From: Myxococcales bacterium
GTDB lineage: Bacteria; Desulfobacterota_B; Binatia; UBA1149; SPBQ01
DNA: 8,340 nt
Reading direction: 5' to 3'
NCBI GenBank assembly: GCA_004525875.1
Contig: SPBQ01000080.1
Location: 1-8,340, forward strand
The position numbers and the translations under genes were made by a program. Each line of letters opens with the position of its first letter. Within the stretch, counting starts at the first letter, position 1. Positions 1 to 6,318 of this stretch are shown piece by piece. The notes beneath the pieces were generated by a model that did no database searches, had not been told where the DNA came from, and was given only the letters and a program-made list of their open reading frames with translations.

Positions 1-488
1 GAGCCGGCATCGAGGAGGAGCGCAGACTCTGCTACGTCGGCATGACGCGCGCGCGCGTGGAGCTGACGCTCGTCCACGCGGTCAAGCGACAGCTCTTCGG
101 CAATCTGCAGTTCAACTTCGCATCCCGATTCCTGGACGAGATCCCCGGCGAGCACACCGCGATCGCCGCCAGCCCGCAGATGAGTGGCGTGGAGTTGCGC
201 GTCCGGTACGCCGAGACATCGCAGCTCTCATCCGGCGGGGCCGACCCGCACGACTCCCAGCTTCCCGAGGCGGGCATCGATCCGGACCGAACGGTGCTGC
301 AGCTAGCCGCACGGTCCGAGTCCGGGGCGGTCTACCGCGTGGGGATGAAAGTCGTACACCCGATGTTCGGCCCGGGAACGGTACGCAGGTGCGACGGCAG
401 CGGTGACGGCGAGAAGCTGGTGGTGCAGTTCCAGCGCGCGGGAATCAAGAAGCTGATGGCGCGCTACGCGCGCCTCGAGATCGTCTAG
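1..488 (+). CDS. UvrD/PcrA-type superfamily 1 DNA helicase, C-terminal part (5' end outside window)
   Basis: Only the last 161 or so codons are present, read from base 3 to the TAG at 486-488. The first residues contain SF1 helicase motif VI (EEERRLCYVGMTRAR), whose arginines contact ATP, followed by the conserved SRFLDEIP-like segment (here ASRFLDEIP) that closes the 2A domain. A variable linker follows, then a C-terminal Tudor-like domain (YRVGMKVVHPMFGPGTV, then GIKKLMARYARLEIV), known in PcrA/UvrD to contact RNA polymerase or partner proteins. Family members are ATP-dependent 3'-5' helicases that displace UvrC and the cut oligonucleotide in excision repair and act in mismatch repair and replication restart. 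The motif VI plus Tudor-like arrangement favours UvrD/PcrA over Rep or RecB. uvrD versus pcrA cannot be separated from this fragment. The stop overlaps the stop of the convergent downstream gene by 4 bp. Confidence 0.92.
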   Translation, partial: AGIEEERRLCYVGMTRARVELTLVHAVKRQLFGNLQFNFASRFLDEIPGEHTAIAASPQMSGVELRVRYAETSQLSSGGADPHDSQLPEAGIDPDRTVLQLAARSESGAVYRVGMKVVHPMFGPGTVRRCDGSGDGEKLVVQFQRAGIKKLMARYARLEIV

Positions 489-814
489 TGCGGGGCGCTG
501 AAGCGCGGATCGGTGCAGTAGCGCGGCGGACGGGCCGTGGCGCAGCCGCGCTGGATCCTGAGCGTGCCCTGGCGGGTCGTGCGTCCGGTCCGCAGGCCGC
601 GTACGCCGCGTAGCTCGAACATGTGCAGGGGGCGAAAGATGATCCACTCGAGAGCGGCTCCCACCGGATAGACGAACGTGTCGGCGACTTTCAGGTAACC
701 GGCGTCACGATCGCGGTACGGATCGTCGGCGAGCGCGGGAGACGCCGCGGTAGCGAGCAAGACGACGGCCGCGATAGCGGCCGTGCAGTGGGAGAGTCGT
801 TGCTGAGAAATCAT
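485..814 (-). CDS. Small secreted protein of unknown function (109 aa)
   Basis: I do not recognise a named family. The ATG at 812-814 is preferred because GGAGGA (821-826 on the + strand as TCCTCC) lies 6 nt upstream; a longer reading adds 10 residues of no clear character. Residues 1-29 form a classical Sec signal peptide: polar start with Arg6, hydrophobic core from about 11 to 24 (TAAIAAVVLLATAA), and an A-L-A cleavage site before Asp30-Asp31. The mature part of about 80 residues begins acidic/charged (DDPYRDRDAGYLK). It then has a hydrophobic, probably membrane-associating stretch at about 43-66 (VADTFVYPVGAALEWIIFRP). The tail is Arg-rich with two cysteines (C91, C100) that could form a disulfide after export. 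It is probably periplasmic or peripheral at the inner membrane. It is monocistronic, with its own promoter, and convergent with the helicase gene. The function is unknown; the signal peptide, ribosome site and promoter argue that it is a real gene. Confidence 0.75.
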   Translation of the reverse strand: MISQQRLSHCTAAIAAVVLLATAASPALADDPYRDRDAGYLKVADTFVYPVGAALEWIIFRPLHMFELRGVRGLRTGRTTRQGTLRIQRGCATARPPRYCTDPRFSAPH

Positions 815-820
815 CTCAAG

Positions 821-826
821 TCCTCC
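821..826 (-). promoter_or_regulatory. Ribosome binding site of the small secreted protein gene
   Basis: GGAGGA on the minus strand, 6 nt before the ATG at 814. It is the clearest Shine-Dalgarno in the window and fixes this start over the alternative ATG ten codons upstream. Most other starts here lack a comparable site. Confidence 0.7.
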
Positions 827-835
827 GTACCACCG

Positions 836-863
836 AGCATACACCGCTGTCGAAGCCTGTCAT
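836..863 (-). promoter_or_regulatory. Sigma70-like promoter for the small secreted protein gene
   Basis: On the minus strand, ATGACA (858-863; 5 of 6 to TTGACA) is followed after 16 nt by TATGCT (836-841; 4 of 6 to TATAAT). The expected start of transcription is near 829, giving a short leader of about 15 nt that still contains the GGAGGA ribosome site. Found by eye only. Confidence 0.5.
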
Positions 864-917
864 AGAGCCCGTGGCGATCCGACTGCGCGCGCGTGCCGCC
901 GTGCCTGGCGAACGCTG

Positions 918-946
918 TGGACATTGCGGCCTCACCTGCGTAGTAC
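918..946 (+). promoter_or_regulatory. Possible promoter for the acyltransferase gene, placed for a leaderless transcript
   Basis: TGGACA (918-923; 5 of 6 to TTGACA), a 17-nt spacer and TAGTAC (941-946; 3 of 6 to TATAAT). Only 8 nt separate the -10-like box from the ATG at 955, so transcription would begin within a base or two of the start codon. No Shine-Dalgarno is seen there, which fits a leaderless mRNA. The -10 match is weak. Confidence 0.3.
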
Positions 947-954
947 GGCGTGCC

Positions 955-1922
955 ATGAGCAAGCGTTCGGGCAATCGCTTCACTCCGGCATCGAGACTAT
1001 CCACCTGGCGGCGCATCGCCCTGCAGCTCTGGGACGACCCTCGCGACCCCACGGTCTATGGAAATCTCGAGATCAACATGACGCGCGCACTCGAGTACCT
1101 CGAAGTGCTCTCGCGAGAAACGGGGAAGAAGGTAACCGTCACGCATCTCGTGACGAAAGCGATCGCCCGCGCGCTGGCCGCGCACCCGGAAGCCAACGCG
1201 ATCATCACCGGCAGACGCATCTACATGCGCCAATCGATAGACGTCTACTGCCAGGTGGCGACGGACTCCGGACGCGACCTGTCCGGCGTGAAAGTGACGG
1301 ACGTCGAACACAAGTCGGTCGCCGAGATCGCCGCGACGCTGGCGCAATCGATCCGCAACGTGCGCAGCGGCGACGACGGATCGGAGGGCACCAAGAAGGC
1401 GGTGCTGACCGCGCCGGGCTTCGTGCTCGGCCCGCTCATGGCTCTGGTGGATTACGCGAGCTATCGCTACAGATCGATCTGGGGCGCTTCGGCGTCGGGT
1501 ACGACCAGTTCGGATCGGCCATGGTGTCGAACGTCGGCCAGTTCGGCGTGGATCACGGCCTGGCGCCCTTGGTGCCGCGCACCCACGTCCCGATCGTTCT
1601 TCTCCTCGGGCGCGTCATGCCCCGACCGGTCGTGGTCGACGGCCGCGTGGAGGCCGCACCCTGCATGACGGTGGGCTGCACCTTCGATCATCGGCTGATC
1701 GATGGGTTCCAGGCCGGCTCGATGGAGTGCCTTGTTCGCGAGACTCTGGAGGATCCCTTCACGCACCTCGGTCCGCCCACCCGATCCAGCTCAGCTGTCG
1801 ACCCGCCGCGCCCGGATCCTGACGATACGACCAGTACACGTCGTGACAGCAACGGGTACACGGTCCCGACAGCAGGATCCGGTCGGAACGGACGCCCGCT
1901 CGTACCAGAAGGATCGAGTTGA
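955..1922 (+). pseudogene. 2-oxoacid dehydrogenase acyltransferase (E2) catalytic-domain protein, frameshifted
   Basis: Reading begins at ATG 955 (MSKRSGNRFTPASRLSTWRR) and stays in one frame through GPLMALVDYASYR near 1441-1467. It must then move by -1 to continue as LQIDLGRFGVGYDQFGSAMV to a TGA at 1920-1922. Both halves clearly belong to one protein: the first has the E2 substrate-binding half (VTVTHLVTKAIARALAAHP). The second has the catalytic H-x3-D-G motif (FDHRLIDGFQAG, His codon 1689-1691, Asp codon 1701-1703). There is no lipoyl or E1/E3-binding domain, so this is the stand-alone acyltransferase core class, which transfers acyl groups between dihydrolipoyl and CoA in larger E2s; here the substrate is unknown. 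A one-base loss between about 1462 and 1470 explains the break. No slippery heptamer is visible, so it is either a real mutation or a sequence error. A GTG at 871 would add an atypical Cys-rich leader. The last 50 or so residues lie antisense to pgeF. Confidence 0.82.
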
Positions 1923-2439
1923 TCGCACGCAAATCGAGCCTGGGTCTCGGGCCGTCACGATGCACCGGTAAGCGTTCCTCGTCGAAGCGAGCCGCTACCT
2001 CCTCGCCCACCTCGTAGCAGCACGGATCGATCGACGGTCCGAGACGAGCGTGAAGACGCTCGGGATCGACTCCCATCTCGCCCGCGCGTTCGACGGCGCG
2101 GGCGACGATACCGGCCACGGTACCGCGCCAGCCCGCGTGCACGGCCGCGGCGAACCGGGGGCCGTCTCCGGCGGCGAGGAGCAGCACGGGTACGCAGTCG
2201 GCCGTCTTGACGGCGGCCAGGACCCCCTCCTCGGCCACCACGATCGCGTCCGCCTCCGTCGAGTCCGCGACAAGCGCCTGCCGCGCTTCCACGATACCGG
2301 CTCCGTGCACCTGCCTCACGCGCGCGACCCTCGTCCACGCCGGTGGCGCGGTCCTGCGATCACCAAACCCGGCCGTCACGCCTAGCGCGCCGAACGGCCG
2401 GTGAGGGTCGCTCCGTTCTGATTCGTACTTGCCAGCCAT
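1759..2439 (-). CDS. pgeF: PgeF/YfiH (DUF152) family purine nucleoside phosphorylase / peptidoglycan-editing factor
   Basis: A 226-residue protein starting at ATG 2437-2439. The three conserved metal ligands of the YfiH/YlmD/LACC1 family are present: His45 in RQVHG, Cys82 in KTADCVPV and His101 in AVHAGWRGT. The C-terminal signature GPCTRCCHDVYWSYRQD then G-R-Q-L-S is also present. Characterised relatives use zinc to phosphorolyse or deaminate purine nucleosides in the cytoplasm; in E. coli YfiH the same fold removes mis-incorporated L-Ser residues in cell wall precursors. Earlier names were laccase domain or polyphenol oxidase. It is slightly short (usual 240-260) because the N-terminal strand is of the short type (VTAGFGDR). 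An upstream in-frame extension to 2613 would run into uvrA and is not family-like. The only ribosome-site candidate (AGGG) lies 3 nt from the ATG. A TATCAC box ends 7 nt before the ATG, so leaderless translation is possible. The gene is divergent from uvrA and overlaps the E2 tail. Confidence 0.9.
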   Translation of the reverse strand: MAGKYESERSDPHRPFGALGVTAGFGDRRTAPPAWTRVARVRQVHGAGIVEARQALVADSTEADAIVVAEEGVLAAVKTADCVPVLLLAAGDGPRFAAAVHAGWRGTVAGIVARAVERAGEMGVDPERLHARLGPSIDPCCYEVGEEVAARFDEERLPVHRDGPRPRLDLRAINSILLVRAGVRSDRILLSGPCTRCCHDVYWSYRQDPGAAGRQLSWIGWADRGA

Positions 2440-2500
2440 TCGCCCTGTGATAGCCTCGCTTGCTTGCCGGCTCCAGGGGACCCTTCTCGGTACGACGCGA

Positions 2501-5284
2501 GTGAAGCAAGCGATCAAGATCGTAGGCGCGCGGACGCATAATCTCAAAAGCGTCGACTGCCAGTTTCCCGCACGAAAGTTGACCGTCGTCACAGGCGTCT
2601 CCGGCTCCGGCAAGTCGTCCCTGGTCTTCGATACCCTCTACGCCGAGGGCCAGCGGCGCTACGTTCAGTCGCTCTCGACCTATGCGCGCCTGTTCCTCGA
2701 GCGGATGGAGCGGCCCGACGTGGACTCGATCAGCGACATCCCGCCGGCCATCGCACTCGAACAGAAGAACTCGATCAAGAACGCCCGGTCGACGGTCGGC
2801 ACGATCAGCGAGATCCACGACTACCTCCGGCTGCTGATGACCCACGCCGGTACGCTCGGCTGTCCGGATTGCAGCAATCCCGTGACCGCCGACACCGTCG
2901 AGAGCGCAGCCTCCGAGCTCGAGTCGATCGCGAACGAGCCCCGCGCGGTGTTCCACGCGACCGTCCACCTGCACGGCGCGCAGACCGATGAGGCGCTTCG
3001 GATCCTCGCGAAACAAGGATTCACCCGGCTGTTCGTCGACGGCGCCGTTGTCGCGATCGAGGAGGCGGCGCCAACGTCGAGCGGGAGTGCCGACCCCGAG
3101 GTGGTCATCGACCGAATCCGCCTCTGCAAGGAGAGTTCCACACGAATACGCGAGGCCATTGAACGAGGATTCGAGCTCGGGGACGGTCACGTATCGGTAT
3201 CCGTGCAAGGCGAGCCGGCGGCGCGCGCATACGATCGTCGACTCGCGTGCGGCGGGTGTAAGCGTGAGTTCTCGCCGCCAACCCCGCATCTCTTCTCATT
3301 CAACAGCCCCCTCGGTGCCTGCGCCACGTGCGAGGGCTTCGGACGAATCGTCGATATCGATCTAGACAAGGTGATCCCGAACAAGCGGCTGTCGCTGAGA
3401 GACGGCGCCGTGGCCCCGTGGAGCACCCCCGCCTACGCCGACCACCAGCGCGAGTTCCTGCAAGCTGCCGAGCGCCTCGGATACTCGACGGAGCTGCCCT
3501 ACTCGCGCCTGCCCCAAGAGGTCAAGGACTGGGTACTAGCGGGCGATCGTGAGAATCCCGGCATCCACGGCTTCTTCGAGTGGCTCGAGTCGCGCCGCTA
3601 CAAAACACACGTCCGCATTCTGCTCGCCCGCTACCGTAGCTACAGGAGGTGCACGGCCTGCGACGGGAGCCGGCTCAAGCCGGAAGCCCTTGCAGTCCGC
3701 ATCGGGCGGCGCAGCATCGCCGACTTCTGCGCGATGAGCATCGCCGACCTTCACAAGGTGCTGGCGCGCCTGCGTCTGGAGCCCGACGCGCGCGCACGCA
3801 CGACGTCGGTCATGACCGAGCTGCGCAATCGGCTCGGATATCTCGTGGAGGTCGGTCTCGGCTACCTGACACTGGACCGCCAGGCGCGTACGCTGTCGGG
3901 CGGCGAGGCCCAACGCATCCATCTCGCGGCGGCTCTCGGGGGCTCGCTCACCGACACGCTCTATGCCCTCGACGAACCCACCGTGGGCCTCCATCCGCGC
4001 GACGGCTCGCGCCTGCTCAAGGTGCTGCGGCGGCTGACGAAGGCCGGCAATACCGTGGTGCTGGTCGAGCACGATCCGACAATCATCGAGGGCGCCGACC
4101 ATGTCATCGACCTCGGACCCGGCGGCGGCGCGCGCGGTGGCGAGATCCTGTACGAGGGCAAGCCCGCCGGACTTCCGGGCCAGGAGAGTTCGACCGGGAG
4201 GCTCCTCCTGATCCGGACCCTGCACCGTCAGAAGAAGCGCAAGCCGCGACAGAGCGCCAACGCCATCACGATTCGAGGCGCGACCGAGAATAATCTGGAC
4301 ATCGATCGGGTCGAGATCCCCCTCGGCCGCCTGGTATGCGTCACCGGTGTCTCCGGGTCGGGGAAGTCCACCTTGGTCGAGAAGGTTCTGTACGAGAATT
4401 TCCTGTTGGAGCGCCGCGCGGGCGGGCAGGAGGCGGGGGCCTGCGAAGGCATCGAGGGTCACGACGCGGTCGAGGACGTGCTCATGATGAGCCAGGCGCC
4501 AATCGGCCGTTCCCAGCGTTCCAACCCGGCCACGTACATCAAGTCTTACGACGAGATCCGTAAGTTGTTCGCCGGAACCCCGGCTGCTCGGCGGGCTGGC
4601 GTCACGGCGGCGAGTTTTTCGTTCAACACGGTCGGCGGCCGCTGCGAGCGCTGCCAGGGGACCGGGACCGTAACGATCGAGATGCATTTCATGGCCGATA
4701 TCGACGTTGCCTGCGACGAATGCGGCGGCAAGCGCTTCAAACGCAAAGTGCTGGACGTCCTGTATCGCGACCGAACGATCAACGACGTGCTCGGCATGAC
4801 GATCGACGAGGCGCGGGAGTTCTTCCACGATCGTGGCGCGCTTCGCGCCAGGCTCGACTGCCTCGCTGCGGTCGGTCTGGGTTACCTCACGCTCGGCCAA
4901 TCAACGGCGACGCTCTCCGGAGGGGAAGCCCAGCGCCTGAAACTAGCAGCGTTTCTCGGCGAAGAATCGAAGACGCGTGGGACCCTGTTCATCTTCGACG
5001 AGCCCACCACCGGCCTGCACCTGCAGGACGTGCACACGCTCATTGCCGTTCTCGACGGGCTCGTCCAGCGCGGGCACTCCGTCGTGGTGGTGGAACATCA
5101 CACGGACTTCATCAGCCACGCCGACCACGTCATCGACCTCGGACCCGAGGGCGGCGACGGCGGCGGACGGGTGGTCGTCGCGGGTACGCCGCTGGAGGTG
5201 GCCGAATGCGAAGCCTCGCACACCGGCCGCGAGCTGCGCGGCCTGCTCGGCATGGAAGAAGCCTCCAGCCAACGCGCCGGCTGA
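2501..5284 (+). CDS. uvrA: UvrABC excinuclease subunit A (damage-recognition ATPase)
   Basis: A 927-residue tandem ABC ATPase (E. coli UvrA is 940). In order: Walker A1 GVSGSGKSS (32-40); TYARLFLERMERPDVDSI and ALEQK; a UvrB-binding region at about 120-250; zinc pair C250-x2-C253 with C274-x2-C277; C384-x2-C387; ABC signature LSGGEAQRI (465 on); Walker B1 with D491-E492; Walker A2 GVSGSGKST (616-624); PIGRSQRSNPATY; the zinc hairpin C715-x2-C718 and C738-x2-C741; signature LSGGEAQRL (805 on); Walker B2 FDEPTTGLH with D833-E834. All catalytic elements are intact, so it should bind DNA lesions and load UvrB in the cytoplasm. GTG 2501 is chosen because MKQAIKIVGARTHNLK matches the family N-terminus; an in-frame TTG at 2429 would overlap pgeF. 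No good Shine-Dalgarno is seen. The central stretch (GFFEWLESRRYKTHVRILLA) is of the subtype common in Acidobacteria and deltaproteobacteria, so a second canonical uvrA may exist elsewhere. Confidence 0.95.
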   Translation: MKQAIKIVGARTHNLKSVDCQFPARKLTVVTGVSGSGKSSLVFDTLYAEGQRRYVQSLSTYARLFLERMERPDVDSISDIPPAIALEQKNSIKNARSTVGTISEIHDYLRLLMTHAGTLGCPDCSNPVTADTVESAASELESIANEPRAVFHATVHLHGAQTDEALRILAKQGFTRLFVDGAVVAIEEAAPTSSGSADPEVVIDRIRLCKESSTRIREAIERGFELGDGHVSVSVQGEPAARAYDRRLACGGCKREFSPPTPHLFSFNSPLGACATCEGFGRIVDIDLDKVIPNKRLSLRDGAVAPWSTPAYADHQREFLQAAERLGYSTELPYSRLPQEVKDWVLAGDRENPGIHGFFEWLESRRYKTHVRILLARYRSYRRCTACDGSRLKPEALAVRIGRRSIADFCAMSIADLHKVLARLRLEPDARARTTSVMTELRNRLGYLVEVGLGYLTLDRQARTLSGGEAQRIHLAAALGGSLTDTLYALDEPTVGLHPRDGSRLLKVLRRLTKAGNTVVLVEHDPTIIEGADHVIDLGPGGGARGGEILYEGKPAGLPGQESSTGRLLLIRTLHRQKKRKPRQSANAITIRGATENNLDIDRVEIPLGRLVCVTGVSGSGKSTLVEKVLYENFLLERRAGGQEAGACEGIEGHDAVEDVLMMSQAPIGRSQRSNPATYIKSYDEIRKLFAGTPAARRAGVTAASFSFNTVGGRCERCQGTGTVTIEMHFMADIDVACDECGGKRFKRKVLDVLYRDRTINDVLGMTIDEAREFFHDRGALRARLDCLAAVGLGYLTLGQSTATLSGGEAQRLKLAAFLGEESKTRGTLFIFDEPTTGLHLQDVHTLIAVLDGLVQRGHSVVVVEHHTDFISHADHVIDLGPEGGDGGGRVVVAGTPLEVAECEASHTGRELRGLLGMEEASSQRAG

Positions 5285-5304
5285 CGATTGCTTCAGACCG
5301 GCGC
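5274..5304. terminator. Bidirectional hairpin spanning both convergent stop codons (uvrA / deaminase)
   Basis: The left arm GCGCCGGCTGA (5274-5284) pairs with the right arm at 5293-5304, which reads TCAG, a bulged A at 5297, then CCGGCGC. This gives an 11-bp GC-rich stem with one bulge and an 8-nt loop (5285-5292). The uvrA TGA (5282-5284) pairs exactly with the deaminase stop (TCA at 5293-5295). The symmetric position between convergent genes suggests a shared terminator, but neither side is followed by a T-tract, so it would be a non-canonical one or an RNA end-protecting stem. Confidence 0.5.
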
Positions 5305-5799
5305 CGTGCCGGGCAGGCTCACTTGCACCAGCGTCACTCCGGACCGATCGCGGATCTCCGCGATCGTCTCGACCTTGTACGGCTTGGCGTAGAAGATTCG
5401 CCTCACGCCCGTGTTCACGAGGACCTTGAGGCAATGGATGCACGGGGTGTGCGTCACGTAGACATCGGCGCCGTCGATACGGCTTCCGTGTCGCGCAGCC
5501 TGGGCGATCGCGTTGATCTCTGCGTGGATGGTACGGAAGCAGTTCTCTTCGACGTCGCCCGTCGGCGTGTTGGACCTGTAGACTAGACAGCCTGCCTCCA
5601 GGCAGTGCGGCATTCCCGCCGGCGACCCGTTGTACCCCGTGGCCAGGATACTCCGGTCGCGCACGATAACGGCGCCCACCTTCGCGCGCAGACACGTCGA
5701 TCGCTCGGCCACCTGGGCCGTGATCGTCATGAAGTACTCGTCCCAGGTCGGGCGGTCGTCGCGCCCGGGTCCAGTCTCGCCGTGTTCTGCGGATCCCAT
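5293..5799 (-). CDS. dCMP / deoxycytidylate deaminase family protein (ComEB-like)
   Basis: A 168-residue zinc-dependent deaminase that would convert dCMP to dUMP, feeding thymidylate synthesis in the cytoplasm. Motifs: RPTWDEYFM (16-24), QVAERSTCLRAKVGAVIV (29-46), ATGYNGSPAGMPHC (53-66), the catalytic HAE at 92-94 and the zinc ligands in PCIHC (119-123). The pattern with Cys66/Cys71 and the HAE/PCxxC pair is that of the dCMP deaminase/ComEB group rather than the tRNA adenosine deaminase or CDA groups. The start is ATG 5797-5799: the next downstream Met is inside the conserved core. The open frame continues upstream to 6018, but that part is antisense to the tRNA-Gly gene and must not be included. 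GGAG abuts the ATG with no spacing. A TATAGC box ends 9 nt before it, so a leaderless start is possible. Substrate preference (dCMP versus other cytidylates) is inferred. Confidence 0.9.
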   Translation of the reverse strand: MGSAEHGETGPGRDDRPTWDEYFMTITAQVAERSTCLRAKVGAVIVRDRSILATGYNGSPAGMPHCLEAGCLVYRSNTPTGDVEENCFRTIHAEINAIAQAARHGSRIDGADVYVTHTPCIHCLKVLVNTGVRRIFYAKPYKVETIAEIRDRSGVTLVQVSLPGTAPV

Positions 5800-5899
5800 C
5801 TCCAGCGCGCTATAGCCGAGAGTGCTTCCGGACGGAACCGCTCGCCCGCGCGCCGGGGCGCGGAGACGCCGCCGGGACCACAAGGGGGGGCCGGAACGG

Positions 5900-5927
5900 T
5901 TGACCCGAAGTTGCACGCGGTCATAGT
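5900..5927 (+). promoter_or_regulatory. Sigma70-like promoter of the tRNA-Gly gene
   Basis: TTGACC (5900-5905; 5 of 6 to TTGACA), a 16-nt spacer and CATAGT (5922-5927; 4 of 6 to TATAAT). Transcription would begin near 5934, giving a precursor with a leader of under 10 nt before the mature tRNA 5' end at 5943. No terminator follows the tRNA, so this promoter probably also drives yacG. Confidence 0.5.
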
Positions 5928-5942
5928 TATCGAGCTGAGAAG

Positions 5943-6017
<75 letters not shown>

Positions 6018-6025
6018 AAACTCAC

Positions 6026-6241
6026 TTGCCAAGTTCGAACGAAAGCAAGAGGCATGCGCAACACACCGGCGGACCCTACCTGCGCTGTCCGACCTGCGAA
6101 AAGCGGTTCGCGCGAAATGCAACGCAATTCCCGCCGTTCTGCTCGGAGCGTTGCAAGCTACTCGACCTCGGAAACTGGCTCGCGGAGGTCTACCGAATCG
6201 CCGGCGACCCGGCACCCGACCCCGACACGGAACTGGACTGA
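6026..6241 (+). CDS. yacG: YacG family zinc-binding protein (DNA gyrase inhibitor)
   Basis: A small cytoplasmic zinc-ribbon protein. The conserved core is RCPTCEKRF, then FCSERCKLLDLGNWLAEVYRI, giving four zinc cysteines in C-x2-C ... C-x3-C order. E. coli YacG binds GyrB and blocks DNA binding by gyrase. The family is 60-75 residues, and about 71 here if read from TTG 6026. The start is uncertain: there is no in-frame ATG between the tRNA and the first zinc cysteine. TTG 6026 begins 8 nt after the tRNA CCA, CTG 6080 is directly before RCPTC, and the in-frame ATG at 5957 lies inside the tRNA. An ATG at 6054 is preceded by AAGAGG but is in another frame; a single missing base just after it would join it to yacG. 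The gene is probably co-transcribed with the tRNA. The C-terminal acidic tail PDPDTELD is typical. The family call is firm; the 5' end is not. Confidence 0.82.
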   Translation: MPSSNESKRHAQHTGGPYLRCPTCEKRFARNATQFPPFCSERCKLLDLGNWLAEVYRIAGDPAPDPDTELD

Positions 6242-6274
6242 CGGGAGTGCGACGCACGCGCATGAGTTTCGTGT

Positions 6275-6303
6275 TTGAGAGGCTCACCCGGCCACGTTAA
6301 CCT
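6275..6303 (+). promoter_or_regulatory. Weak candidate promoter for ccmE-ccmF
   Basis: TTGAGA (6275-6280; 5 of 6 to TTGACA), a 17-nt spacer and TAACCT (6298-6303; 3 of 6 to TATAAT), with the ccmE ATG at 6319. It would give a leader of about 10 nt. The 77-bp gap after yacG shows no terminator hairpin with a T-tract, so read-through from the tRNA/yacG unit is an alternative. Confidence 0.25.
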
Positions 6304-6318
6304 CGAAGCTTCAAGCCA

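Noticed and set aside
458..474. Perfect hairpin GGCGCGC-TAC-GCGCGCC just before the helicase stop
   Set aside because: It follows from the protein sequence A-R-Y-A-R using GCG/CGC codons within the coding region, and there is no T-tract; not convincing as a terminator.
871..954. GTG start at 871 extending the E2 protein with a CGHCGLTC leader
   Set aside because: The extra residues are unlike E2 N-termini, and a promoter-like pair lies within this stretch just before ATG 955; the Cys pattern is probably chance.
1462..1470. Programmed ribosomal frameshift in the E2 gene
   Set aside because: The local sequence has no slippery heptamer or homopolymer and no clear downstream stem; a one-base deletion explains it more simply.
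2429..2500. TTG 2429 as the uvrA start
   Set aside because: It adds 24 residues absent from UvrA proteins and would overlap the start of the divergent pgeF; GTG 2501 matches the family N-terminus exactly.
3536..4900. 454-codon minus-strand open frame inside uvrA
   Set aside because: No recognisable motifs; composition is that of a mirror of uvrA codons.
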